DNA of 64,000 nucleotides, taken from assembly GCF_900156575.1 (NCBI RefSeq), contig NZ_FTNY01000002.1, positions 62,001-126,000 on the forward strand. Direction: 5' to 3'. The position numbers and the translations under genes were made by a program. Below the pieces are notes generated by a model, which was not told the origin of the DNA, did not search any database, and worked only from the letters and a program-made list of their open reading frames with translations. Source of the DNA: Chryseobacterium shigense (GTDB lineage Bacteria; Bacteroidota; Bacteroidia; Flavobacteriales; Weeksellaceae). This document shows, piece by piece, positions 8,813 to 17,142 of this stretch (its first letter is position 1; each line of letters begins with the position of its first letter).

Positions 8813-9832
8813 TTAAACGATTTGTGTGTTTAGATACATCTGCCATTTCCAGACTGTTCTTAGTGATTCCTCCAATGTTGTCTCAGACTTCCAGTGAAGC
8901 TCTTTTTCAGCTTTATCAGCATTGGCAAAGGCAACGGTAATATCACCTTCTCTTCTTGCACAGATTTGATAAGGAACCTTTACATCATTGGCTACTTCGA
9001 AAGCTTTCACAACTTCCAGTACCGACACTCCTTTTCCTGTTCCCAGATTAAAAATATCAATTACTGTTTCCTTATTGCTATGCATTAACTTTTTAAGTGC
9101 ACTTACATGAGCTTTGGCCAAGTCTACAACATAAATATAATCACGCACCGGTGTTCCGTCTTCCGTGTCATAGTCATCTCCCCAGATATTCAGTTTCTCA
9201 CGAATTCCTGCCGCTGTCTGCATAACGTAAGGAACCAGATTATTAGGAACTCCCATTGGAAGTTCACCTAGTTTCCCTGACGGATGAGCCCCAATAGGAT
9301 TAAAATATCGCAAAAGAGAAATTCTTCTGTTATAAGCTTTCGCAAAATCAGTTAAAATCTGCTCTCCCATCTGCTTGGTCTTACCATAAACGCTTTCCGG
9401 AAGTTTCAGCGGTGTATTTTCATCGATTGGCATTTTCTCCGCCTGTCCGTAAACGGTACAGGAAGAACTGAAAATAAAATTAGAGATTCCTCTTTCTTTG
9501 AATTCCTGAAGAATATTGATGAGTGTGAATAAATTATTTTCATAATAATCCACTGGTTTTACCTGGCTCTCTCCCACTGCTTTGGAAGCTGCGAAATTGA
9601 TACATCCTTCAATTTGATGAGCATCAAAAACCTGCGTAAGCAATTCTCTTCGTCTTAAATCGAAAGGATAAAAAAACGGCTTTTTGCCTGTAATCTCTTC
9701 GATATTCTTTAAAATAAATCTTTCCGAGTTGGATAAATCATCTACAATAACGACTTCAAAACCGTCGTTAAGTAGCTCTACTACTGTGTGGGAACCGATA
9801 TATCCAAGCCCGCCTGTAACAAGTACTGCCAT
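8813..9832 (-). CDS. galE: UDP-glucose 4-epimerase
   Basis: A 339-residue short-chain dehydrogenase-type epimerase that interconverts UDP-glucose and UDP-galactose. The NAD-binding motif TGGLGYIGSH is at residues 6-15. The catalytic Ser-Tyr-Lys set is visible in FSSSCTVYG and SVYGKTK, and the C-terminal substrate motifs NLGTGKGVSVLEV and CARREGDI are typical of GalE. Length matches E. coli GalE (338). It follows two tiny membrane protein genes by 17 bases, in the same operon as the DegT aminotransferase. Confidence 0.96.
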   Translation of the reverse strand: MAVLVTGGLGYIGSHTVVELLNDGFEVVIVDDLSNSERFILKNIEEITGKKPFFYPFDLRRRELLTQVFDAHQIEGCINFAASKAVGESQVKPVDYYENNLFTLINILQEFKERGISNFIFSSSCTVYGQAEKMPIDENTPLKLPESVYGKTKQMGEQILTDFAKAYNRRISLLRYFNPIGAHPSGKLGELPMGVPNNLVPYVMQTAAGIREKLNIWGDDYDTEDGTPVRDYIYVVDLAKAHVSALKKLMHSNKETVIDIFNLGTGKGVSVLEVVKAFEVANDVKVPYQICARREGDITVAFANADKAEKELHWKSETTLEESLRTVWKWQMYLNTQIV

Positions 9833-9849
9833 TTTTTTTAATAAATTAT

Positions 9850-10083
9850 TTAATCGTTGTGTTTTCCTATGTTTTCTATTTGTAAATCGAGCTTGTTATC
9901 TATATATCTGAAATGACGGACAAGTATTAACCAAATTCCAAAAAATAATAAATAAATAGCTGAAGATATGATATAATCTTCCGGAGAAAGACCTTTCTGC
10001 ATTTGTTTTTTATAAAATACAGCTTCCAATATAATTTTCAGAAAATTAATGATCACCAATACGAGTACTATTGAATGACTCAC
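9850..10083 (-). CDS. small two-helix membrane protein (GTG start, coupled)
   Basis: A predicted 77-residue protein starting at GTG 10083, whose first base is the last base of the preceding gene's TAG stop (TAGTG). That arrangement is typical of translational coupling and is the reason for this start; an in-frame ATG at 10140 would overlap the previous gene by 58 bases. Two hydrophobic segments (about residues 4-20 and 38-56) flank a polar loop containing the SPEDYI motif. The neighbour upstream has the same plan with DPQEYI in the same place, so the two may be distant paralogues. Function unknown; it sits in a sugar-nucleotide operon. Confidence 0.6.
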   Translation of the reverse strand: MSHSIVLVLVIINFLKIILEAVFYKKQMQKGLSPEDYIISSAIYLLFFGIWLILVRHFRYIDNKLDLQIENIGKHND

Positions 10084-10298
10084 TACCGCAAACCTCTTTT
10101 TTTTAATAAAAAAAATAATGAAGCAAGAGAAAGTATCCATGTAATTGCTATTAATAATACAGAAATATATTCTTGAGGATCAATATCGGAACTTGCTGCC
10201 ATGGAATAAGTAAAAGTACCATAAAAGAATGATATGCTTATATTTACTACAATAGCGATCCAATACATTAATTTATATTGAAAAACCGGTCTTTTCAT
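10083..10298 (-). CDS. small two-helix membrane protein
   Basis: A 71-residue protein with hydrophobic segments at about residues 9-30 and 45-64 and a short basic C-terminus (KKRGLR). The start ATG lies one base after the TAG stop of the DegT aminotransferase gene, so it is certainly in that operon. The polar loop between helices contains DPQEYI, matching SPEDYI in the next gene. I do not recognise a family. A role in membrane-linked surface-sugar assembly is only a guess from context. Confidence 0.65.
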   Translation of the reverse strand: MKRPVFQYKLMYWIAIVVNISISFFYGTFTYSMAASSDIDPQEYISVLLIAITWILSLASLFFLLKKRGLR

Positions 10299-10299
10299 T

Positions 10300-11424
10300 C
10301 TACTTCATAAACTCAATCACCGCATCCGTAATATACTTCAGCTGCTCCTCATCTAATTCCGTATGCATTGGCAGAGATATTACCTGATCCAGAAGTTTAT
10401 CTGTATTCACAAAATCTGCATCATTGCTTTCCTGATAATAGGCTTTCTGCTTTCTCAGTGCCACAGGATAATAGATCATGGCCGGAATATCTTTTTCTGT
10501 AAGAAACTTTTGAAGCTCGTTACGTTTTCCGTTGATAACCCTCAGGGTATACTGATGAAATACATGGGTAGAGTTTTCAGATCTTTGCGGCGTAAGAATG
10601 TCTGCAATTCCGGCAAATGCTTCGTCATAGTAATCTGCTGCTTTTCTTCTTGCCTCGTTATAAGAATCCAGATGAGGAAGTTTTTTTCTTAAAACCGCAG
10701 CCTGAATACTGTCTAATCTTGAGTTCACTCCTACCTCATCGTGGTAATATCTTTCGTACATTCCATGATTAACGATTCCTCTTAAACGGTGAGCAAGCTC
10801 GTCGTTATTGGTGAAAATGGCACCACCGTCCCCATAGCAACCTAAATTTTTAGAAGGGAAAAATGAAGTTGTTCCCACGGTTGCCATTGTTCCTGCATAT
10901 TTTTGAGTCCCGTCTGCGAATGTATATTCTGCTCCGATTGCCTGCGCATTGTCTTCAATTACATAAAGATTGTGTTCTTCAGCAATTTTTAAGATCTCTT
11001 CCATATTAGCACACTGTCCGAAGATATGTACCGGAATGATTGCTTTTGTTTTAGGTGTGATTGCTTTTCTGATCTCTTCGGGAGAGATGGTGAATGTATC
11101 GTAATCTACATCTACCAGGACTGACTTCAGTTTAAGCAGATGAATAACTTCTACTGTAGCAGCAAAAGTAAAATCAGCGGTGATCACTTCGTCTCCTTCT
11201 TGAAGGTCCAAAGCCATCAACGCGATCTGTAAAGCATCCGTTCCGTTAGCACACGGGATCACATGCTTTACATCTAAATAAGATTCCAATTCATTCTGGA
11301 AAGACTTTACTTCGGGGCCATTGATAAAAGCCGCAGAATCCATTACATTTAAAACTGCATTATCTACATCATTCTTTATTTTGTAATACTGACTTTGCAA
11401 GTCAACCATCTGAATTTTTTTCAT
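10300..11424 (-). CDS. DegT/DnrJ/EryC1/StrS-family PLP aminotransferase
   Basis: A 374-residue PLP-dependent aminotransferase of the sugar-nucleotide type (WecE/ArnB/PglE relatives), which aminates keto-sugars attached to UDP or dTDP. Family motifs are all present: the N-terminal NGPEVKSFQNELESYL, NGTDALQIAL (58-69), FGQCANMEEI, EDNAQAIGAEY, and the PLP lysine Lys192 in FFPSKNLGCYGDGG. The start used is ATG 11424; an upstream in-frame ATG would add 19 poorly conserved residues. It begins an operon with two tiny membrane proteins and galE. The product is probably an amino sugar for O-antigen or glycan. Confidence 0.93.
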   Translation of the reverse strand: MKKIQMVDLQSQYYKIKNDVDNAVLNVMDSAAFINGPEVKSFQNELESYLDVKHVIPCANGTDALQIALMALDLQEGDEVITADFTFAATVEVIHLLKLKSVLVDVDYDTFTISPEEIRKAITPKTKAIIPVHIFGQCANMEEILKIAEEHNLYVIEDNAQAIGAEYTFADGTQKYAGTMATVGTTSFFPSKNLGCYGDGGAIFTNNDELAHRLRGIVNHGMYERYYHDEVGVNSRLDSIQAAVLRKKLPHLDSYNEARRKAADYYDEAFAGIADILTPQRSENSTHVFHQYTLRVINGKRNELQKFLTEKDIPAMIYYPVALRKQKAYYQESNDADFVNTDKLLDQVISLPMHTELDEEQLKYITDAVIEFMK

Positions 11425-11510
11425 AAATAAATATTTGTGTAAAAATAAGGAATTTAAAATCCTTTCAAAAATTTTATTCATTTTGTTTTATCTTTATAAA
11501 AAATAACTTC

Positions 11511-13115
11511 ATGAAAAAACTTTTACTCTTTTGTCTTTTAGCAGGTTACTCTGCTGCCAATGCACAGACAGAGCTGGTTTTTGTTTATTTTACAGGCAAA
11601 CCGAACAAAGCTGCTTTTTATGCCAATCCTCTTTCAGAACTGACTCAAAAATCCCTTAACAGAAGGACTTCATTAGGCATTGCCCTGAATGATCAGGATG
11701 CTCCTATTGAGCAGTCCTATATCCAGAATCTTCAGAACCTTGGTTTTACAGTGACAGATTACTCTAAATGGCTGAACGGGGCAGCTGTGAATGCCACTCC
11801 GGCACAGATTGCAGTATTACAGGCACAGTCTTATGTATCTTCTGTGGGACGTTTCGCCAAAAACAACCCATCCGTACCTAAAACAGCGATTCAAAATAAA
11901 TGGAATACTACTTCTGACAGTCAAAAAACACTGACCGTTTTTGATTATGGCTCAGGTTCAGCCCAAATAGACCAGATCAATGTGAGACCTCTTCATCTGG
12001 CAGGCTTTACAGGAACGGGAGTTTCTATTGCCGTTATAGATGCAGGATTTCCTTATGTAGATACAGGATCTGCGTTTGATAGGCTCAGGACGAATAATCA
12101 GATCAAAGCGGTTTATGATTTTGTCACCAAAACCAATAATGTTTACAATACATCGATCAGTAATCATGGATCCGCAGTATTGGGGGCTATCGGAGGATAT
12201 ATCAAAGATGTTTTTGTAGGATCTGCTCCTGATGCTGATTTTTATCTGTACCGCAGCGAAAATGCTGTTGGTGAGATTCCTGAAGAGGAAATATACTGGA
12301 TAGAAGCGGCAGAGGAGGCTGATAGAAAAGGGGTTGATATTATCACAGCTTCTCTGGGATATAATATTTTTGATGATCCTAGATATAGCTATACTTACTC
12401 TGATATGAATGGAACTACTTCTTTCATTGCAAGAGGTGCTGAAATAGCTGCCAATAAGGGCATCTTTGTTCTTGCCGCAGCAGGAAATGCAGGTCAGCAG
12501 GCATGGCATTACCTCATGACCCCGGCTGATAATGCTAAGGTTTTTAGTATCGGTTCTGTAGATGCCACGGGGAATTCATCAGGGTTCTCCTCTTATGGGC
12601 CCAATTCGCTGGGGATTGTAAAACCTGACGGAAGTGCCAGGGGAACTGCTTCAGCAACAGTCACCAACAGTACATTAACTTCTGTCAACGGAACTTCCAT
12701 TGCAACCCCTATTGCAGCTGGCGGTGTGGCATGTTTTATTCAGGCTTTCCCATCGATGAACAGAGAGCTCATGAGAACAAAACTAAGACAAACAGCTTCC
12801 CTTTATCCCAATCATACAGACCAGATGGGCTACGGTATTCTCAACTTTGGAAGTGTCTATAATCAGGTGCTGAATACTTCTGAAATAGTGAAAAAAGAGG
12901 AATTTGCCATTTTTCCGAATCCTGTTAAAAATATTTTGAATGTTGTTTCTGAACGTGAGGTATCATCCCTTGAAATCTATGACAATCTTGGGAAATTGGT
13001 CAGAAAAAACAGCGGCCAGAAATCGATAAAAGTAGAAGAATTCCCGAAAGGAACTTATTATCTTAAAATTCAGATGAAAGACAAAAGTTTTTATGAAAAA
13101 TTTTTAAAGGAATAG
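11511..13115 (+). CDS. secreted S8 (subtilisin-like) serine peptidase with T9SS C-terminal domain
   Basis: A 534-residue exported protease. A signal peptide (residues 1-19, ending SAANAQ) is followed by a propeptide-like region to about residue 160. The peptidase domain has a full triad: Asp177 (VIDAG), His219 (NHGSAV) and Ser396 (NGTSIATP), with the oxyanion Asn326 (AAAGNAG). The last about 75 residues carry FAIFPNPVKNILNV and end in GTYYLKI...FYEKFLKE, the type A sorting domain of the type IX secretion system. It is therefore likely exported across the outer membrane and attached or released. It is a stand-alone gene, divergent from the DegT operon. Confidence 0.94.
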   Translation: MKKLLLFCLLAGYSAANAQTELVFVYFTGKPNKAAFYANPLSELTQKSLNRRTSLGIALNDQDAPIEQSYIQNLQNLGFTVTDYSKWLNGAAVNATPAQIAVLQAQSYVSSVGRFAKNNPSVPKTAIQNKWNTTSDSQKTLTVFDYGSGSAQIDQINVRPLHLAGFTGTGVSIAVIDAGFPYVDTGSAFDRLRTNNQIKAVYDFVTKTNNVYNTSISNHGSAVLGAIGGYIKDVFVGSAPDADFYLYRSENAVGEIPEEEIYWIEAAEEADRKGVDIITASLGYNIFDDPRYSYTYSDMNGTTSFIARGAEIAANKGIFVLAAAGNAGQQAWHYLMTPADNAKVFSIGSVDATGNSSGFSSYGPNSLGIVKPDGSARGTASATVTNSTLTSVNGTSIATPIAAGGVACFIQAFPSMNRELMRTKLRQTASLYPNHTDQMGYGILNFGSVYNQVLNTSEIVKKEEFAIFPNPVKNILNVVSEREVSSLEIYDNLGKLVRKNSGQKSIKVEEFPKGTYYLKIQMKDKSFYEKFLKE

Positions 13116-13122
13116 TATATTT

Positions 13123-13156
13123 AAAAGAAAACGCCTCTCAAATTGGGAGGCGTTCT
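13123..13156. terminator. terminator between convergent peptidase and ppc genes
   Basis: An 8-bp GC-rich stem (AACGCCTC / GAGGCGTT, 13130-13137 with 13147-13154) has the better T-run on the minus strand, so it mainly ends ppc; it may act both ways. Confidence 0.8.
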
Positions 13157-13166
13157 TTATAAGGAC

Positions 13167-15701
13167 TTATGCTGAGTTTCTACTCGCATTAATATTTCCA
13201 AACAGTGATCTGGTCACCAGCTTTTCATAAGCTTCTTTATTGCCTTCTCCTTTCTGGATTTTCATCAGTGCATATTGCTGAATACTTAATAATGGCAAAA
13301 CAATCTTCTCACGGATCTTTACCGACTTTCTGGAAAGCGGATCTTCTTCCTGAAGCAATTTGAATCCTGTAAGTTCAAGCATAATATCCCTTGAAAGGGT
13401 ATATTCGTCGAAAAGGACATTCCAGAATGCACCAAATTTTGGATTATTTTTGATGTAATAGGTCAGAGGAAAATAGGATTTGTTCATACTCATCATTGAG
13501 TTAAGAACCAAAGTTTTAAAGAAATCAGAACCTTTATACAACTCTTTCACTTCTTCAAGCCTTCCCTGCTCTTTCATCTGCTGCATGGCAAATCCGAATC
13601 CGAAAAATCCGGGAACATTCTGTTTCAGCTGTGCCCAAGAGCCCACAAATGGAATGGCTCTGAGATCTTCAAATTTCAGCTCACTGCCACTTCCTCTTTT
13701 GGAGGGACGGCTTCCGATATTGGTCTTCCCATAATATTCCAGTGTACTCATCTCCTGAAGGTAAGGAACAAACATGGGGTGAGCTTTCAGATCTGAATAT
13801 TTTTTATAACTGATATCAGCAAGCTCAGCAATCAGTTTTCTTTCTTTTTCTGTCAGATCTTTTTTAGAATTTTTAAAGACATCATTTTCAACCCCGGCAG
13901 TTAATAGCTGCTCAAAATTGTACTTGGCCTGCTCTTTATTTCCGAAAATACTGGTGATGGTCTGTCCCTGAATGGTCAGCTCAATTTTATTGTTGGCAAT
14001 TGTATTTCCCTGTGAAGCATAAAAATCATGGGTTTTTCCTCCTCCTCTGGCGGGTGGCCCTCCTCTACCATCAAAGAATACGACTTTAATACCATTTTGA
14101 ACGGAAAGTTTAGTTAAGACCTCTTTAGCCTTATAGATTTCCCAGTTTGCTTTCAGATAACCACCATCTTTTGTTCCATCTGAAAAACCAAGCATAATAG
14201 TCTGCTGGTTTCCTCTGCTTTCAAGATGCTTTTTATAAATAGGATTCTGGTAAAGTTCGTTCATGACCTGTTCAGAATTGGCAAGACCTTCCATCGTTTC
14301 AAAAAGCGGAACGATATCCATTTTGATCTGATCTTCCTGATAACCACAGATCTTAAAAAATGCATAGACATTCATCACATCTTTTACCGCATCAGAATTT
14401 GAAATAATATAACGGTTCATGCCTCTGTGTCCATTCAGATCCTGAATCTGGGCAACCTGTGAAACCGTCCGTAAGGTATCTTTCACAATATCTTCAAACT
14501 GATCTGCATCTACTTTTTCCTGAAGCTGAATCAGTTTATTGAATTTTTCTTCCTGAGAAACTTCTGTATTTCCATATACTTTTGTAAACACATCGTCAAT
14601 CACTTTCTGATGAATCCTGCTGTCCTGGCGGATATCCAGCGTTGCAAAGTGGGTTCCGAAAATTTTCACCCGGTCTCTAAAATTAGCCAGAAGGTCCAAA
14701 AACAGCGAATTATGTTCATTTACCAGTATTTTTTCTGCTTCATCTGCCTTTTTAAGAATATCTTCTGCGGTGATGATATTACCATTGAAGATAGCTTTGT
14801 ACAGGTCATCACTTAATTGAGTCAATACTTCAGAAACCCCTCTGAAACTCAATCTTCTTCTGATAAATTTCAAATGGCTGTAATAGGATTTCAGAATGGC
14901 AGAACGGAGTTCTTCTGCGACTCTTTTGGTAACATCCGCGGTCACAAATGGATTTCCATCTCTGTCACCGCCTGGCCAGAAACCAAGCTGAATAATATCT
15001 TCATGAAGATGGAAATGACTGCTTCCAAAAGTTTTCTTAATCTTGGTAAACAGTTCCCCGATCGTATCATAATACACATATCTCAAATAGGAAATAATGC
15101 TCAATGCCTCATCGATGGGCGTTGGTTTTTCTTTATTCACGAAAGGCGTTTTTCCAAGCTGCTGCAGAAGCATGTCAATTTGAGTTACTGAGTCGCTGGT
15201 AATAGCCCCTCTTAAATCCTGGATGATTCTTTGTACCGAACTTGGATAAAACTGGGTGGGGTGTGCCGTAAACACAACCTTTACCGTAAAGTCTTCCAGC
15301 TTTTCACGCACTTTTTCAAGTTTGTGATCCTGGTACGACCGTTCAAAAAGGTTGGTTACTGTTCCGCTGTCGCTTTCGGAATGGAGATTGGGGAATGCAG
15401 CATCCTCAATACTGTCAAATAAAACCACCTGTCTTTCGATGTATTGTATGACTTTGAAAAGCAGTTCCAATTTCTGCTCTTCCGTCTGAAGGTCTGTATG
15501 GTTCTTAAAAAATTCTTCAACAATCTCCTCAGGAGTTTTTCCTTCTTCGTATCCGTTTCGGCTTTCCTCGTAAAGGAAGGGAAGAAGCATCCCGATATTG
15601 GTCATTTTATCATAAGGCAGGCTCATAAATAATGAATTGTAGATCTGGAACTTATTCTCCACGATCTGCCTGAATTTTTCTGCTCGTTCGTCGTGTATCA
15701 T
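13167..15701 (-). CDS. ppc: phosphoenolpyruvate carboxylase
   Basis: An 844-residue cytosolic enzyme that adds bicarbonate to PEP to make oxaloacetate, replenishing the TCA cycle. Motifs: the catalytic His147 in VFTAHPTQ, GGDRDGNPFVTADVT, and the glycine-rich FFDGRGGPPARGGG loop. It is slightly shorter than the E. coli enzyme (883) and ends INASRNSA rather than the classical RNTG. The start chosen is ATG 15701, 5 bases downstream of a TAnnTTTG box. A longer in-frame reading to 15758 adds a hydrophobic, non-conserved extension and would need to cross that promoter. Confidence 0.95.
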   Translation of the reverse strand: MIHDERAEKFRQIVENKFQIYNSLFMSLPYDKMTNIGMLLPFLYEESRNGYEEGKTPEEIVEEFFKNHTDLQTEEQKLELLFKVIQYIERQVVLFDSIEDAAFPNLHSESDSGTVTNLFERSYQDHKLEKVREKLEDFTVKVVFTAHPTQFYPSSVQRIIQDLRGAITSDSVTQIDMLLQQLGKTPFVNKEKPTPIDEALSIISYLRYVYYDTIGELFTKIKKTFGSSHFHLHEDIIQLGFWPGGDRDGNPFVTADVTKRVAEELRSAILKSYYSHLKFIRRRLSFRGVSEVLTQLSDDLYKAIFNGNIITAEDILKKADEAEKILVNEHNSLFLDLLANFRDRVKIFGTHFATLDIRQDSRIHQKVIDDVFTKVYGNTEVSQEEKFNKLIQLQEKVDADQFEDIVKDTLRTVSQVAQIQDLNGHRGMNRYIISNSDAVKDVMNVYAFFKICGYQEDQIKMDIVPLFETMEGLANSEQVMNELYQNPIYKKHLESRGNQQTIMLGFSDGTKDGGYLKANWEIYKAKEVLTKLSVQNGIKVVFFDGRGGPPARGGGKTHDFYASQGNTIANNKIELTIQGQTITSIFGNKEQAKYNFEQLLTAGVENDVFKNSKKDLTEKERKLIAELADISYKKYSDLKAHPMFVPYLQEMSTLEYYGKTNIGSRPSKRGSGSELKFEDLRAIPFVGSWAQLKQNVPGFFGFGFAMQQMKEQGRLEEVKELYKGSDFFKTLVLNSMMSMNKSYFPLTYYIKNNPKFGAFWNVLFDEYTLSRDIMLELTGFKLLQEEDPLSRKSVKIREKIVLPLLSIQQYALMKIQKGEGNKEAYEKLVTRSLFGNINASRNSA

Positions 15702-15705
15702 ATAA

Positions 15706-15713
15706 CAAATGTA
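15706..15713 (-). promoter_or_regulatory. -7 promoter box of ppc (probably leaderless)
   Basis: On the minus strand TACATTTG matches TAnnTTTG. It ends 5 bases before the ppc ATG, so the mRNA probably starts at or very near the start codon. Confidence 0.5.
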
Positions 15714-15883
15714 ATGGATTTTGAAATGAAATGAATTGATAAATGACAAAAAAAGCATGACCGGAAATAAAATTATTTTAATATTTTTTTTTTTAAAACT
15801 ACTTATCAGTAAAAAAGAGCGTCAACCTCTTCTTTTAAAAAATAATATTTTCTATTGGGGTTTCTATACATGAGTTTAAAATA

Positions 15884-15891
15884 TATATTTG
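15884..15891 (+). promoter_or_regulatory. -7 promoter box for the 15.9 kb membrane protein
   Basis: TATATTTG matches TAnnTTTG, 20 bases before the ATG, with TTTC 19 bases further upstream as a near -33 element. Confidence 0.5.
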
Positions 15892-15910
15892 CAAAAGATG
15901 TACAACACCA

Positions 15911-16576
15911 ATGAAATTTGGAATTATTTTCTATTCAGTTTTAGGAATTTTAGCTTTATCAATAGGGGTTTATTTGCTTCAATATTTTTTCATCCTTTCT
16001 ATTATATTTTTTATCGGCGCATTCATCAATGGCGTTTTTATTTATAAAGAATATAATATCCACAAAAATGATCAAATTGAATATGATGTAAATGCACCTT
16101 TAGATGAAGTGGTTATTAAATATTCCCGTTCAGGAAGGATTATTGCTATTTCTATCTATAGTATTTTTGTAATTCCGGGAATATTCTTTCTTTCTTGCCT
16201 CATGATCAAATTCAACTTTATGACGATGCTTATATTGACATCGTTAGCCGCTTTTACGATTTATTTCATTGTAAAAGTTATTTTAGAAATAAAAAAAATA
16301 TCCAAAGTCATGATTTCCATTAATGAGAAAGGAATCCAGATGGAAGATCACCCCAGGTATTTGTGGAATGACATCCAGCTTGAAAAAATTATTGTCAAAC
16401 GTTTGGTAAGTCGTGAATCCAAACATGATTACCAACCTGAAGTTAATTATTTATACTTCTTTCACAACAACGAAAAAATAGAAACTACTATAGACGATTT
16501 TGACATTACAGATTACCAGCTTTCACAGGTTCTAAAAATATTTAGGGCCCGCTATAACAATTCAGGTTTATTATAA
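15911..16576 (+). CDS. membrane protein with C-terminal PH-like cytoplasmic domain, function unknown
   Basis: A 221-residue protein. Two hydrophobic helices lie near the N-terminus (about 5-45) and two more at about 82-130. The last 90 residues are soluble, with a beta-rich pattern (KVMISINEKGIQMEDHPRYLWNDIQLEKIIV) like the PH-like domain of small bacterial membrane proteins such as the YcxB-like family. The ISINEKGI-x-W-I arrangement is the main clue and is weak. No enzyme motif is visible. Neighbours are unrelated, so context gives no function. Confidence 0.75.
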   Translation: MKFGIIFYSVLGILALSIGVYLLQYFFILSIIFFIGAFINGVFIYKEYNIHKNDQIEYDVNAPLDEVVIKYSRSGRIIAISIYSIFVIPGIFFLSCLMIKFNFMTMLILTSLAAFTIYFIVKVILEIKKISKVMISINEKGIQMEDHPRYLWNDIQLEKIIVKRLVSRESKHDYQPEVNYLYFFHNNEKIETTIDDFDITDYQLSQVLKIFRARYNNSGLL

Positions 16577-16634
16577 TTTTGAATACAACGGTTTAATGAT
16601 TAATTTTACTTTTACAGAAATTAATCAACCTCCA

Positions 16635-17039
16635 ATGAAACACTTATTTATATTTCTTTTCATAGCTTCTGTTTTCACAGGCTGTGGTGATGATTGCTAC
16701 AATGCTCCTCAGACTATAGCATTTAAATTGGTGAATTCCAATGATGAAGATCTGATCACGAATGGAACCCTTACCTCTTATTCTATTAAAGATGAAAATC
16801 AGGTTGGGATATCATTAACCAAAACATCCGAGGACCTGATCATTTTAGACAATGTAGGTGCTTATAACGGGATAAAAAAATACAATTTCCAATCTAACAT
16901 TAAAGTTTTTGATTTTTCAATACAGTCATCAGAGTTTAAAGGAGGTTGTGATGGTTTTGAGATCAATAAATTAACGTTTACAGGGGTAGGGATCAACGTA
17001 ACGGATGAAAAAGGATATTATAAAATCGTACTTCAATAG
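16635..17039 (+). CDS. small lipoprotein, function unknown
   Basis: A 134-residue predicted lipoprotein. The start ATG 16635 gives MKHLFIFLFIASVFTGC, a clean signal with lipobox FTGC (Cys17); an upstream ATG at 16596 would add 13 residues and spoil the signal peptide. The mature part has three more cysteines, two close to the anchor or mid-domain (DDCYNA, GGCDGF), and predicted beta strands. I do not recognise a domain. It may be co-transcribed with the preceding membrane protein (58-base gap). Confidence 0.75.
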   Translation: MKHLFIFLFIASVFTGCGDDCYNAPQTIAFKLVNSNDEDLITNGTLTSYSIKDENQVGISLTKTSEDLIILDNVGAYNGIKKYNFQSNIKVFDFSIQSSEFKGGCDGFEINKLTFTGVGINVTDEKGYYKIVLQ

Positions 17040-17142
17040 TCTTCATGATGCATTTAATCTGCAGCAGACAAAGGTCAGATTGAAAAAGAACAGGTCCTAT
17101 GTAATAAAAAGCTATCTTACAATGTCTTAGAATAAACGGCCT

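Noticed and set aside
10083..10298. Frameshifted single gene at 9850-10298
   Set aside because: Both ORFs have complete two-helix plans, and the TAGTG stop-start overlap is a normal coupling signal; no evidence for a lost frame.
11958..12509. 183-codon minus-strand ORF inside the S8 peptidase gene
   Set aside because: It lies wholly within a well-supported protease gene, has unusual composition, and no start context; an antisense shadow.
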